From the NCBI GenBank assembly GCA_030448105.1, contig JAUJNP010000010.1, forward strand, positions 7,734 to 71,733: DNA of 64,000 bases, read 5' to 3'. The notes under the pieces were generated by a model. The model ran no database searches, was not told the DNA's origin, and saw only the letters and a list, made by a program, of their open reading frames with translations. Numbering within the stretch: the stretch's first letter is position 1; every line of letters begins with the position of its first letter. This document shows, one piece after another, positions 39,003 to 48,235 of the stretch. This stretch comes from Acidimicrobiales bacterium. GTDB taxonomy: Bacteria > Actinomycetota > Acidimicrobiia > Acidimicrobiales > Iamiaceae. Both the position numbers and the translations under genes were made by a program.

Positions 39003-41345
39003 ATGTTCTGCACCACCTGCGGCCGGGCGTTCGCCGAGGGGGAGACCAGTTGCCCGGCGTGCGGCGCGTCCCGCCCCGGCGCCTGGGAGCCGAGCCCCCC
39101 CGCCGGGGGGCAGCCCGCCACGCCACCCGGACCGGCACCGCCGGTGCCCCCCGGTGCCTGGGCCCAGCCGGTCGGGCCGCCCCCCGTCCCGCCCGGCGTC
39201 TGGGGCCAACACCTGGCCACCCCGCCGCCACCGGCGTGGGGCCCCCCGCCGCCCCAGCGCCGCCGGCGCGGCCTGCTGCCCCTGGCCCTCCTGGTGGTGG
39301 GCGTGCTGGCCCTGGCCGCAGTCGGCTTTGCCGTGGTGCGGGCCGTCAGCGGCGGGGGCGGCGGGGCCTCCGACCCGGAGGAGGCTGTCCGCGACCTGGC
39401 CGAGGCGGTCGTCAAGGAGGACCCGGCGGCGGCCTTGGCGGTGATGAACCCCGAAGAGGTGCGTGCCCTCGGCGAGCTGTACTCCGACGTGGAGGACCGC
39501 GCCCGCGCCCTCGGCTACGCCCCCAAGGGCAAGGCGCTCGGCGGGATCGACCTGCGCCTCTCGGGCCTCCGGTACGAGGTGACCGAGCTGGGCGACGACG
39601 TGGCCAAGGTCACCGTCACCGGCGGGGCCATCCGCTACGACGTGACCCGCTCGCGGCTGGGACGCCAGGTCAACCGCGTGATCGAGCGTGAGACGGCCAG
39701 CGACGGCTCGGACGACGTCGACGAACCGGCCCCGAAGCCCGAGGCTCGCTACACCGGCTCGGTGCCGGTCGAGGACCTGGCGCCGCCGTCGGAGGGGGGC
39801 CCGGCCGGGTCGCCGTTCCTCATGGCGGTCAAGCACGGCGGTGGGTGGTACGTGAGCCCCATGTACACCGCCGCCGAGTACCTCGTGCGGGCCCAGGATC
39901 TCCCCGCCAGCCGGTTCAAGGGGGTGGAGCCCGCGGAGCCCACTGCCGACTCGCCCGAGGCGGCGGCCCGGGCCCTGGCGAAGGCGCTGGCCAAGGTGGA
40001 CACCGACGCCGCCGTCGACCAGCTCTCGGGGGCCGAGCTGCTCGTGCTCCGCTCCTACCGCCAGGCCCTCGACGAGGCCCTGAACCGGCTGCTGGACGAC
40101 AACGACGTGGAACGCCCCCGGGCCGAGGTCGACACGGTGGCCCTCGACACCCGGCCCCTCGACGATGGCGAGGCGCGGGTGGACATCACCAAGGTGACCG
40201 GCACCGCCCGCTGGACCGACGCCGACGGCGACCAGCGGGCTGACTTCGACTGGGACGGCCGGTGCCCGAGCATCTCCCGCGAGGACGACGAGGACCGGGA
40301 GCTGTGCATCACCGTCGACACCCGCCGGTTCGGGATCACCCGCGCCTTTGTCGTGGCCACCGAGGAGGATGGCGGCTGGAGGATCAGCCCCGTCGCCACG
40401 CTTCTGCGCTACGGCCGCCAGGTGCTGCCCAAGCTCGACGCCAACCTCGTCAGCCGGGTGCTGGGCGTCCCCGACACGGTCGAGCCCACCGGCACCGCCG
40501 CCGTCGGCGAGCCCTTCGACGCCAAGCTGAACGATGCCGGCTTCGCCGTCTACGACCTCGAAGTGCAAGCCGACGAGCCCTTCACCGTCTCGGCGCCCGA
40601 CATCAGCGACGACGAGGCGACCTTCACCTACGTGGTCGACGACCAGGGCCGCATACGGTCCTCGTTCGAACCGCTGGAGCCCACGACGCCACGTGGAAGC
40701 TGGTCGTCCTCGGCGAGCACTACCAGGCGGGGACGGTGGAGGTGTCCGTGCAGGCGGTGACCACCACACCGGTCACCCTCGGCACCGCGGTGACGGGCGA
40801 GGTCGAGCCGGGGGGACTGGCCGAGTTCACCTTCCGGGGCGACGCCGGTGACGAGGTCGTCGTCGAGGTGGACGACGACACCCTCGATGTCGAGGTGCTC
40901 GGCCCCGACGACGACGAGCTCGATGCCGACAGCTCGGGCGTCTACCGCCTGGAGCGTTCCGGCGAGCACCGGGTGCAGGTCTCGGGAGGCGAGGGCGACG
41001 GTCGCTTCCGTCTGTCGGTCGAGCGGGCGACCGACTTCGTGCTCGGCGACGGCAGCTCCGACCGGGCCCTGGGCACGTTGTCCACCCCGACCTCGACGTT
41101 GGAGATCGAGCTCACCGTGCGGGGCCGGCGCCACCGTGTCCGTCATCGCCCGCCCGACCAACCCGGCCATGGACATCACCTTGACGGTGCTCGACCCCGA
41201 CGGCACGTCCACGCCCTACAACGTGGCCCGGGCGGGAGGGAGCGAAGGCGTGCGGTTCTTCCCCGACGAGACCACCACCTACACGCTGAAGATCACCGGA
41301 GCCGGGGTCACCGGGGACGTCGCCCTCGTCGTCACGTCGCGGTGA
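39003..41345 (+). pseudogene. Zinc-ribbon, single-pass envelope protein, two compensating frameshifts
   Basis: A large extracytoplasmic protein. The N-terminus is a zinc ribbon (CTTCGRAF...CPACGA), then a proline-rich linker, one membrane helix (LLPLALLVVGVLALAAVGFAVV) and two similar alpha+beta segments that look like DUF4878/lumazine-binding-like domains, ending in beta-sandwich domains (last one TYTLKITGAGVTGDVALVV). Frame 0 runs to about 40650, then the sense continues in the -1 frame until about 41120, then returns. One missing base (near GGCCGCATAC) and one extra base (near GTGCGGGG) explain both. Net length is a multiple of three. Function unknown. Confidence 0.75.
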
Positions 41346-41384
41346 CCGCGCTCGCCGTGCCCGGGCACGCCGTGACTGGGTTCT

Positions 41385-41792
41385 TCACGCCTCCTCGGGC
41401 CGGACCTCGGTGGCGATGCGGGCCAGCAGCCCGTTCACGAACCGGCCCGAGTCCTCGGTGGAGTAGGCCTTGGCCAGCTCCACCGCCTCGTTGATCACCA
41501 CGTTTCGGGGAACGTCGGGCCGGTGGGCCAGCTCGTAGGTGCCCATCCGCAGCAAGGCCCGATCGAGGGCAGGCATGCGCTCCAGGGACCAGTGCTGGGC
41601 GAAGCGACGCAGCAGGGCGTCGATCTCCGCGAGGTGCTCGCCCACCCCGGCGACCACGTCGGCCGCGTAAGCATCGGGGGGGAGGGGGAGGGCGGCGATG
41701 GTGGACGCCGGGGCCTCCCCCTTCACCTCCGCCTCGTACAAGAGGCCGAGGGCCCGCTCCCGCGCCTCGTGGCGCGAACCGGTGTCGGGCAC
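41385..41792 (-). CDS. nusB: Transcription antitermination factor NusB
   Basis: A 135-residue helical RNA-binding protein that, with NusE/S10, binds boxA in rRNA leaders. Conserved parts are SRHEARERALGLLYEAEVKGE, LPALDRALLRMGTYEL-type sequence, and VVINEAVELAKAYSTEDSGRFVNGLLARI. GTG start at 41792, 21 bases after efp. The efp-nusB pair downstream of aro genes is standard for actinobacteria, where pyrR usually follows. Confidence 0.96.
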   Translation of the reverse strand: MPDTGSRHEARERALGLLYEAEVKGEAPASTIAALPLPPDAYAADVVAGVGEHLAEIDALLRRFAQHWSLERMPALDRALLRMGTYELAHRPDVPRNVVINEAVELAKAYSTEDSGRFVNGLLARIATEVRPEEA

Positions 41793-41813
41793 GGTCAGGC
41801 AGGGCGGCGCGCG

Positions 41814-42374
41814 TCAGGCACGGGTGAGGTACTCGCCGGTCCGGGTGTCGACCTTGAGGCGGTCGCCGACGTTGACGAACAGCGGCACCTGGATCACCAG
41901 GCCGGTCTCGAGGGTGGCCGGCTTGCGGGCCCCCGACACCCGGTCGCCCTGGAAGCCCGGCTCGGTGTCGGTGACCCCGAGCTCCACCGCGGCGGGCAGC
42001 TCGGTGCCGACGATCTCCTCGCCGTGCATCGACAGCACCGCCGAGCGCCCCTCGGTGAGGTAGGGGGCGGCGTCGCCCAGCACGGAGGAAGGCACGTGGA
42101 GCTGCTCGTAGGACGAGGAGTCCATGAACACGAAGTCGTCGCCGTCGCGGTAGAGGTACTGCATCTCCCGCTTGTCGAGGCGGGCCTGCTCGACCTTCTC
42201 GGCGGCCCGGAAGGTGCGGTCGACCACCGCGCCGGTGCGCACGTTGCGCAGGGTGGTGCGCACGAAGGCGCCGCCCTTGCCCGGCTTAACGTGCTGGAAC
42301 CCCACCACCGAGAAGAGCCCCTCGGGCAGCTCCAGGGTCATGCCGTTCTTCAGGTCGTTGGTGGTGATGGCCAT
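41814..42374 (-). CDS. efp: Elongation factor P
   Basis: Relieves ribosome stalling at polyproline. The 186-residue three-domain protein begins MAITTNDLKNGMTLELPEGL and has VKPGKGGAFVRTTLRN; the tip-loop lysine (KPGKGG) is the site modified in some bacteria, though no modification gene is visible here. The C-terminal signature GDRLKVDTRTGEYLTRA is intact. An AAGGACC precedes the ATG, and pepP ends 31 bases upstream. Confidence 0.97.
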   Translation of the reverse strand: MAITTNDLKNGMTLELPEGLFSVVGFQHVKPGKGGAFVRTTLRNVRTGAVVDRTFRAAEKVEQARLDKREMQYLYRDGDDFVFMDSSSYEQLHVPSSVLGDAAPYLTEGRSAVLSMHGEEIVGTELPAAVELGVTDTEPGFQGDRVSGARKPATLETGLVIQVPLFVNVGDRLKVDTRTGEYLTRA

Positions 42375-42405
42375 GGTGGTCCTTGTTCGCTCGGGGAGGC
42401 AGGCG

Positions 42406-43521
42406 TCAGCGCAGGACCGGGTCCTTGGGCGCTCGGGTCAGCGCTCGGCACCCCTCGGGGGTGACGACCACGGTGTCCTCGACGCGGACGCCGCCGTGCT
42501 CGGGGAGGTACACGCCCGGCTCGACGGTGACGACGTGGCCGGCGGCGAGCGTAGCATCCGAGCTGGCCGCCACCCTGGGGGCCTCGTGGATCTCGAGGCC
42601 CACGCCGTGGCCGGTGCCGTGCAGGAAGGCCTCCCCCCAGCCGGCGTCGACCAGTACGTCGCGGCAGGAGGCGTCGACGTCGCGGCAGGCCACGCCGGGG
42701 GCGACGGCGGCCACGCCGGCGGCCTGGCTGGTGGCCACCACCTCGAGCATCCGGGCCTGGGTGGCGGTGGGTTCGCCGAGGACGAGGGTGCGGGTCATGT
42801 CCGAGCAGTAGCCGTCGACCAGGGCGCCGAAGTCGAGCACCACCAGGTCGCCCTCCACGATGCGGCGGTCGCCGGGACGGTGGTGGGGCATGGCCCCGTT
42901 CGGCCCCGCCGCCACGATCGTCTCGAAGCTGGTGGCGGTGGCGCCCAGGCGGCGGATCTCGGTGTCGAGCTCGAGCCCGAAGTCGCGCTCGGTGGGCCCG
43001 TCGAGCAGGCGACGGCCCACGCTGGCCAGGGCGGCATCGGCGACGGCGGCCGCCGCCTCGATGCGGGCCACCTCACCTTCGTCCTTGACCTGGCGGAGGC
43101 CGTCGACCAGTCCTTCGGTGGCGACCAGCTCGACTTCGGGGAACCACTCGGCCGCGTACTTGCGCTGGGCCGCCCAGGTGACGGCGTCGGCTTCCAGCCC
43201 GAGGCGCCCGACACCCGCCACCGCCGCCGTCACCAGCTCCTGCTGGCCGGTACCGGAGATCTCGATGCGGGCCTCCACGCCGGCCGCCGGCAGCTGGGTG
43301 GCGGCCTGCTCGCCGTAGCGGCCGTCGGACACGAAGACCAGCTCGTCGGGCAGCACCACCAGCAGGGCGGCCGACCCGGTGAAGCCGGTGAGGTAGCGGA
43401 TGTTGACCAGCTTGGTGACGAGGAGGGCCTCGCAGCCGGCAGCGGCGAGCTGCTCGCGCAGCCGCCCGGCGCGGGCGCCGGTGTCCATGGGGGCCAGGGC
43501 GTCGAGCGCGGCATCGTTCAC
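42406..43521 (-). CDS. pepP: Xaa-Pro aminopeptidase
   Basis: A 371-residue pita-bread-fold metallopeptidase that removes the first residue before proline. An N-terminal creatinase-like domain (LLVTKLVNIRYLTGFTGS) precedes the catalytic domain with metal ligands in VVLDFGALVDGYCSDMTRT, the HGTGHGVGLEIHEAP histidine and VVTVEPGVYLP and GGVRVEDTVVVT acidic residues. GTG at 43521 overlaps the aroQ stop (GTGA). Confidence 0.93.
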   Translation of the reverse strand: MNDAALDALAPMDTGARAGRLREQLAAAGCEALLVTKLVNIRYLTGFTGSAALLVVLPDELVFVSDGRYGEQAATQLPAAGVEARIEISGTGQQELVTAAVAGVGRLGLEADAVTWAAQRKYAAEWFPEVELVATEGLVDGLRQVKDEGEVARIEAAAAVADAALASVGRRLLDGPTERDFGLELDTEIRRLGATATSFETIVAAGPNGAMPHHRPGDRRIVEGDLVVLDFGALVDGYCSDMTRTLVLGEPTATQARMLEVVATSQAAGVAAVAPGVACRDVDASCRDVLVDAGWGEAFLHGTGHGVGLEIHEAPRVAASSDATLAAGHVVTVEPGVYLPEHGGVRVEDTVVVTPEGCRALTRAPKDPVLR

Positions 43522-43988
43522 GGGCGGTCCTCCAGCAGGGCGGCGACGTCGTCGAGGGCGAGGCGGTAGCCGTCGCCCCCGAAGCCGGTGATCGAGCCGG
43601 AGGCCACCGGCGCCACCACCGAGGTGTGGCGCCACGGCTCACGGGCGTTGGGGTTGGACAGGTGCACCTCCACGACCGGTCCCCCGAAGGCGGCCAGAGC
43701 GTCGTGGATCGACCAGGCGTAGTGGGTGAAGGCGCCGGGGTTGATGACGATGGCGGCGCAGCGCCCGCGGGCGGTGTGGACCGCCTCCACCAGGTCGCCC
43801 TCGTGGTTCGACTGCACGTGCTCGAGGTCGAGGCCGTGCTGCCCGGCCTGGGCGCGTGCCACGGCCACGTGGTCGGAGAGGGTGGCCGACCCGTACACGT
43901 CGGGCTCGCGCTCGCCGAGCAGGTTCAGGTTGGGTCCCGACAGCAGGAGCACCACGGGGCGGTCGCGCCCCGCCGTCGCCTCGGTCAC
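43518..43988 (-). CDS. aroQ: 3-dehydroquinate dehydratase, type II
   Basis: Third shikimate step. A 156-residue dodecameric enzyme with LLLSGPNLNLLGEREPDVYG (catalytic Tyr in the flexible lid), SNHEGDLVEAVH, INPGAFTHYAWSIHDAL, and VEVHLSNPNAREPWRHTSV carrying the catalytic His region. GTG at 43988 overlaps the aroB stop (GTGA). The product goes to AroE, encoded at 50782 in the same direction. Confidence 0.97.
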   Translation of the reverse strand: MTEATAGRDRPVVLLLSGPNLNLLGEREPDVYGSATLSDHVAVARAQAGQHGLDLEHVQSNHEGDLVEAVHTARGRCAAIVINPGAFTHYAWSIHDALAAFGGPVVEVHLSNPNAREPWRHTSVVAPVASGSITGFGGDGYRLALDDVAALLEDRP

Positions 43989-44986
43989 CGGAGCGCCTCG
44001 AGGGTGGCGCGGAGGAGGCGGCGATCCTCGACCCGCACCGGCTCCACCCCCCGGGGGCCGTCGAGCACGAAGGTGACCCCTTCGACCGCCTTCTTGTCCC
44101 GGGCGAACAGGTCGACCACCTCGTCGGGGTCGAGGCCGGGAGGGACGGTCATGGGCAGGTCGTAGCCGCCCACGACCCGCCGGTGCTCGGCCACCCGCTC
44201 GCCGTCGATGCGGCCCAGGGCCCGGGCCAGCTCCGCCGCGTACACCAGGCCGATGGCCACCGCTTCACCGTGGCGGAGGTCGTAGCGCCCCGCCGTCTCC
44301 AGGGCGTGGGCCAGGGTGTGCCCGTAATTCAGGACCGCCCGCCGCCCGCCCTCGCGCTCGTCGGCCGCCACCACCTCGGCCTTGCACGCCACGCACGCCG
44401 CCACCGCCTCGTCGAGGGGCAGGTCGGGCAGGTGGTCCACGCCGAGGAAGGCGTACTTGGCCATCTCCCCCAGGCCGCTGCGGTACTCCCACGGCGGCAA
44501 CGTCTCCAGCGCCTCGATGTCGCACAGCACCGCGCAGGGCTGCCAGAACGCCCCCACCAGGTTCTTGCCCTCGGGCAGGTTCACGCCGGTCTTGCCGCCG
44601 ATGGCGGCGTCCACCTGGCCCAGCAACGTGGTGGGCACGTGCACCACCGGCACGCCCCGGTGGTAGATGGCGGCGGCGAAGCCGGCGGTGTCGGTGACGA
44701 CCCCGCCGCCCACCGCCACCACCACGTCGCCCCGGGTGAGTCCCCACGCTGCCCAGTCGCGACAGAGGTCCTCCACCGTGCCGAGGTGCTTGGCCTCCTC
44801 GCCCGCCGGCATCGCGAACGTGCGGTGCTCGATGCCGGGGTCGACCGGAACGTCGATGCCCGGCGAGGTCACCACCGCCGCCCGCCGGGCCCCGACCGGG
44901 AGCACCTCGAGGAGGCGGTGGCGGGCGCCCGCCCCCACGAGCACGGGATAGCTGCGCTCACCGAGGTCCACCTGCACCGTGATCAC
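43985..44986 (-). CDS. aroB: 3-dehydroquinate synthase
   Basis: Second shikimate step, NAD- and metal-dependent. The 333-residue product includes GEEAKHLGTVEDL, VVVAVGGGVVTDTAGFAAAIYHRGVP, VPTTLLGQVDAAIGGKTGVNLPEGKN, metal-binding Glu in YRSGLGEMAKYA and His in LNYGHTLAHALE and RHGEAVAIG. GTG at 44986 overlaps the aroK stop; upstream in-frame residues fall inside aroK. Confidence 0.97.
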   Translation of the reverse strand: MITVQVDLGERSYPVLVGAGARHRLLEVLPVGARRAAVVTSPGIDVPVDPGIEHRTFAMPAGEEAKHLGTVEDLCRDWAAWGLTRGDVVVAVGGGVVTDTAGFAAAIYHRGVPVVHVPTTLLGQVDAAIGGKTGVNLPEGKNLVGAFWQPCAVLCDIEALETLPPWEYRSGLGEMAKYAFLGVDHLPDLPLDEAVAACVACKAEVVAADEREGGRRAVLNYGHTLAHALETAGRYDLRHGEAVAIGLVYAAELARALGRIDGERVAEHRRVVGGYDLPMTVPPGLDPDEVVDLFARDKKAVEGVTFVLDGPRGVEPVRVEDRRLLRATLEALR

Positions 44987-45546
44987 GCCGATACTCCCGC
45001 CTCGTGGCGGCGGACGAGGTCGGCCACCTGGTCGGCCAGCTCGCCCTTCGGTCGCGATGACCGCTGGTGCACCGGGGCCACGTCGATGACCGCGTCCGCC
45101 ACCTGCCGGTACCAACCGGTCCGCTCGGCATGCAGCCTGGCCAGAGTGCTGGTCGCGTCGCCTGCCCCGGCGTCGTCGAGGAGGGGACGGTGCGCCCGCC
45201 GCCGCACGCGGCTGGCGAGGAAGGCCGGGTCGGCGTCGAGCCACACGACGAAGGCCCGCTCGGTGAGGGCGCGCCGGTTGGCCTCGGCGACGACCACACC
45301 GCCCCCGGTGGCCATCACCGTCGGCTCCGGGCGGGCCAGCAGTGCCGCCAGCACGTCGGCCTCGGCCTTGCGGAAGGCGGGCTCGCCCTCGGCGAACCAG
45401 CCACGGACGGACCGACCGGTGCGGGCCTCGAGCTCGTCGTCGGCGTCGACGAACGGGCGCTGCAGGCGGCGGGCCACCCGCCGGCCGACCGACGACTTGC
45501 CGGCGCCCATCATGCCCACCAGCACGACGTGGCCGGGCTCAGCCAA
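44983..45546 (-). CDS. aroK: Shikimate kinase
   Basis: Phosphorylates shikimate. The 187-residue P-loop kinase has VLVGMMGAGKSSVGR (Lys at 17), DADDELEARTGRSV for shikimate binding, VMATGGGVV and RAHRPLL lid. The start TTG at 45546 overlaps the aroC stop by eight bases; no better start exists before the conserved strand. Slightly longer than the usual 170 because of a C-terminal helix (GELADQVADLVRRHE). Confidence 0.95.
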   Translation of the reverse strand: MAEPGHVVLVGMMGAGKSSVGRRVARRLQRPFVDADDELEARTGRSVRGWFAEGEPAFRKAEADVLAALLARPEPTVMATGGGVVVAEANRRALTERAFVVWLDADPAFLASRVRRRAHRPLLDDAGAGDATSTLARLHAERTGWYRQVADAVIDVAPVHQRSSRPKGELADQVADLVRRHEAGVSA

Positions 45547-46720
45547 GGGGACCGGCCTCCAGGGCGGCGAGGAAGGTGTCCCGGTTGCGCACCATCTCGG
45601 TCACCGAGTCGCCGCCGAACTTGCGGGCCGCCTCGTCGGCCAGGACGAGGGCGGTCATGGTCTCGGCCACCACCCCCATGGCGGGCACGGCGGTCACGTC
45701 GGTGCGCTCCTTGAACGACACCGTCTCGGCCTTGGTGAGCACGTCGACGGTGCGCAACGTCGGCCGGTTGAGGGTGGCGAGCGGCTTCATGGCCACCCTC
45801 GCCACGACCACCTCCCCGGTGGACATGCCTCCTTCGATCCCGCCGGCCAGGGTCCCTTCGCGGTGGAACCCGGCGGTGTCCCACGTGATGGGATCGTGGG
45901 CCTCGCTCCCCCGCCGCCCGGCCACCTCGAAGCCCTCGCCGATCTCGACGCCCTTCACCGCCTGGATGCTCATGAGGGCGCGCGCCAGCAGGGCGTCGAG
46001 CTTGCGGTCCCAGTGCACGTGGCTGCCCAGCCCCACGGGGACCCCGTAGGCGAGCACCTCGACCACCCCGCCCAGGGAGTCGCCGTCGCGGGCGGCGGCC
46101 TTGATGTGCTCGACCATGGCGTCCTCTGCGATCGGGTCGATGCAGCGGACCTCGGACCGGTCGACGGCGTCACGTTCGGCCGGGCCGGGCCGGGCACCGG
46201 GCTTGGCCCGCACCGCGCCCAGCTGGATCACGTGGGACAGGACCTGAACGTCGAGCTCCCGGAGCAGCGCCTTGGCCAGGCTGCCGGCGGCCACCCGGGC
46301 GGCGGTCTCGCGGGCCGATGCCCGCTCGAGGACGTCGCGCGCGTCGGTGAAGCCGTACTTCTGCATGCCCGCGAGGTCGGCGTGCCCGGGACGCGGCTCG
46401 GTGAGGGGAGCTTCGGTGGGCCCGTCCTCCGCTCGGGCCGACATCTCCCGGCCCCACCGCTCGGGGTTGCGGGTCCACTCGGTGTTGGCGATCTGGACGG
46501 CCACCGGTGAACCGAGGGTGCGGCCGTGGCGCACCCCGCCGAGCAGGCTGACGGCATCCTCCTCGAAGCGCATGCGGGGCCCGCGGCCGTAACCGAGCCG
46601 GCGCCGGGCCAGCTCCGCGCCGATGTCCTCGACGCTCACCGCCAGCCCGGCCGGCAGCCCCTCCACCACCACCACCAGGGCGGGCCCGTGGGATTCACCG
46701 GCGGTGAGGAAGCGGAGCAC
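45539..46720 (-). CDS. aroC: Chorismate synthase
   Basis: The last shikimate step, needing reduced FMN. The 393-residue product has the family signatures MLRFLTAGESHGPALVVVVEGLPAG, RPGHADLAGMQKYGFTDARDVLERASARETA and GGIEGGMSTGEVVV, FKERTDVTAVPAMGVVAE. GTG at 46720 lies six bases after TAGATT, so it probably begins a leaderless aroC-aroK-aroB-aroQ-pepP-efp-nusB transcript. Confidence 0.97.
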   Translation of the reverse strand: MLRFLTAGESHGPALVVVVEGLPAGLAVSVEDIGAELARRRLGYGRGPRMRFEEDAVSLLGGVRHGRTLGSPVAVQIANTEWTRNPERWGREMSARAEDGPTEAPLTEPRPGHADLAGMQKYGFTDARDVLERASARETAARVAAGSLAKALLRELDVQVLSHVIQLGAVRAKPGARPGPAERDAVDRSEVRCIDPIAEDAMVEHIKAAARDGDSLGGVVEVLAYGVPVGLGSHVHWDRKLDALLARALMSIQAVKGVEIGEGFEVAGRRGSEAHDPITWDTAGFHREGTLAGGIEGGMSTGEVVVARVAMKPLATLNRPTLRTVDVLTKAETVSFKERTDVTAVPAMGVVAETMTALVLADEAARKFGGDSVTEMVRNRDTFLAALEAGPLG

Positions 46721-46732
46721 GCGCCGAATCTA
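46721..46732 (-). promoter_or_regulatory. aroC promoter, leaderless
   Basis: TAGATT (46732-46727) followed by six bases and the aroC GTG. It lies in the 81-base gap to the upstream gene, which otherwise holds nothing recognisable. No clear -35. Confidence 0.55.
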
Positions 46733-46801
46733 CCGGCGGGCCTGCACCGGGCACCGAAGGGTTGGCTGAATCGGCACGGCGGCCGTGGCAACGCCCGGGG
46801 G

Positions 46802-47446
46802 TCAGGGGCGGGGCAACAGGTGGGCGGCGTCGTTGAAGCGGACCAGGCGCCAGCGCCCGCTCGCCCAACGCCACTCCGTGAGCGAGGTGTTCACGACCTC
46901 TCCGGTGATCACCGTGCCGCTACCGATGGGCAGGTCGCCGAGGGCCACGAAGCTGGCACCGACGATCCCGCCGTGGCCCACGACGACGACGTGTTGGCCC
47001 GCGTGCTCGTCGGCGATGCGGCGGAGCCTGGTACCGGCGCGCACGGAGAACTCGGCCCACGTCTCGGCGCCGGGGGTGCGCCGACGGAACGGATCGTCGG
47101 GTCCGTCGTGTCTCGGGTAGCGCTCCCGGTACTCGGGATACGACAGGCCCTCCGCCTCGCCGGCGTGCATCTCGCACCAGTCGCATTCGGGCTGCGGGCT
47201 CACCTCGGCCACCGCGGGGGCGATGATCTCGCCGGTCTCGATGGCGCGCTGCAGGATGCTCGTGTAGACGACCTCGGCGTCGCTCAGCTCGCCCGTGGCC
47301 AGCAGGCGGTCACGCAGCATGGCGGCCTGCTGGCGCCCGAGGTCGGAGAGACCGGTGCAGGTGTCGTGGCCCGACACCATGCCGTCCGCCTGCGCCTGCG
47401 ACTCGCCGTGCCTGATCAGCACCAGTCGGGTGTCAGGTGTCGTCAC
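46802..47446 (-). CDS. Histidine phosphatase family protein
   Basis: A 214-residue phosphoglycerate-mutase-like phosphatase. The catalytic phospho-His lies in VLIRHGESQAQADG, the second His in VVVGHGGIVGAS, and the acid in CEMHAGEAEGLSYPEYRER. The active-site loop is closer to broad phosphatases than to glycolytic mutase. Substrate unknown. GTG start at 47446. It lies between the aro genes and the prepilin peptidase, with no overlap on either side. Confidence 0.88.
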   Translation of the reverse strand: MTTPDTRLVLIRHGESQAQADGMVSGHDTCTGLSDLGRQQAAMLRDRLLATGELSDAEVVYTSILQRAIETGEIIAPAVAEVSPQPECDWCEMHAGEAEGLSYPEYRERYPRHDGPDDPFRRRTPGAETWAEFSVRAGTRLRRIADEHAGQHVVVVGHGGIVGASFVALGDLPIGSGTVITGEVVNTSLTEWRWASGRWRLVRFNDAAHLLPRP

Positions 47447-47470
47447 GACCGCAAGTAGAGCAGCCCAGGC

Positions 47471-48235
47471 TCAGAGGGCTCGAAGCAGAGAGGTGTGGAA
47501 CAGCACCGCCAGCACGCAGCCGAGGGCCAGCCAGGGACCGAAGGGGAAGGCCCGGCTCTCCCGGCCGCGGGCGAAGAACAGCGCCACCCCTGCGGCCAGG
47601 CCGAGCAGGCAGGCGAGGATCACCGAGTAGAGCACCAGCACGGGGTGGATGAGCCCGAGGTACAGGCCCATGAGGGCGGCCAGCTTCGCGTCTCCGAGGC
47701 CCATCCCCCTGGGAAACACCAGGGCCGGCAGGAAGAGGAACAGGAAGTAGCCGACTCCGCCGACGGCGGCGCCGAGCACCGCCCCCTTGGGGTGCTCCAG
47801 GGTGAGGGCCACCAGGGGGAGGGCCACCAGCGAGACCATGATGGCCGGGTAGGTGATGCGGTCGAGCAGCCGGTAGAGCTCGAAGTCGATCACCGCCTGG
47901 GCCAGCAGCACCGAGAACAGGAACAGGTACGCCAACAGCACCCATCGCGAGCCGAAGCGCAGGCCGGCGGCCACCCAGAGGACGGCGTTGCCCACCTCGA
48001 CCAGTGGGTAGCCGAGCGGGATGGGCGCACCGCAGGAACGGCAGCGTCCTCGCAGGCGGAGCCACGACACCACCGGAACCAAATTCCCCGGCGTCAACCG
48101 CGCCTCGCACTCCGGGCACCGCGGGGGCGGGCGCAGCGAGGCGCCGTCGGGCAAGCGCACGATCACCGTGTTCAGGAACCAGCCCACCGCCAGCCCCCCC
48201 CGGGCCAGCACGACCAGCAGGACCGTCGTGCTCAC
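47471..48235 (-). CDS. pilD: Type IV prepilin peptidase
   Basis: A 254-residue inner-membrane aspartyl protease that cleaves and N-methylates type IV pilin-like proteins. The cytoplasmic zinc loop has two CxxC pairs (RCPECEARL...RCRSCGAPI), the first catalytic Asp is in AVIDFELYRLLDRITYP and the second in the GMGLGDAKLAAL (GxGD) motif. About seven to eight membrane helices are visible. In actinobacteria such a gene often lies beside aroE/aroC. GTG at 48235 overlaps the SGNH stop. No pilin gene is in the window. Confidence 0.92.
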   Translation of the reverse strand: MSTTVLLVVLARGGLAVGWFLNTVIVRLPDGASLRPPPRCPECEARLTPGNLVPVVSWLRLRGRCRSCGAPIPLGYPLVEVGNAVLWVAAGLRFGSRWVLLAYLFLFSVLLAQAVIDFELYRLLDRITYPAIMVSLVALPLVALTLEHPKGAVLGAAVGGVGYFLFLFLPALVFPRGMGLGDAKLAALMGLYLGLIHPVLVLYSVILACLLGLAAGVALFFARGRESRAFPFGPWLALGCVLAVLFHTSLLRAL

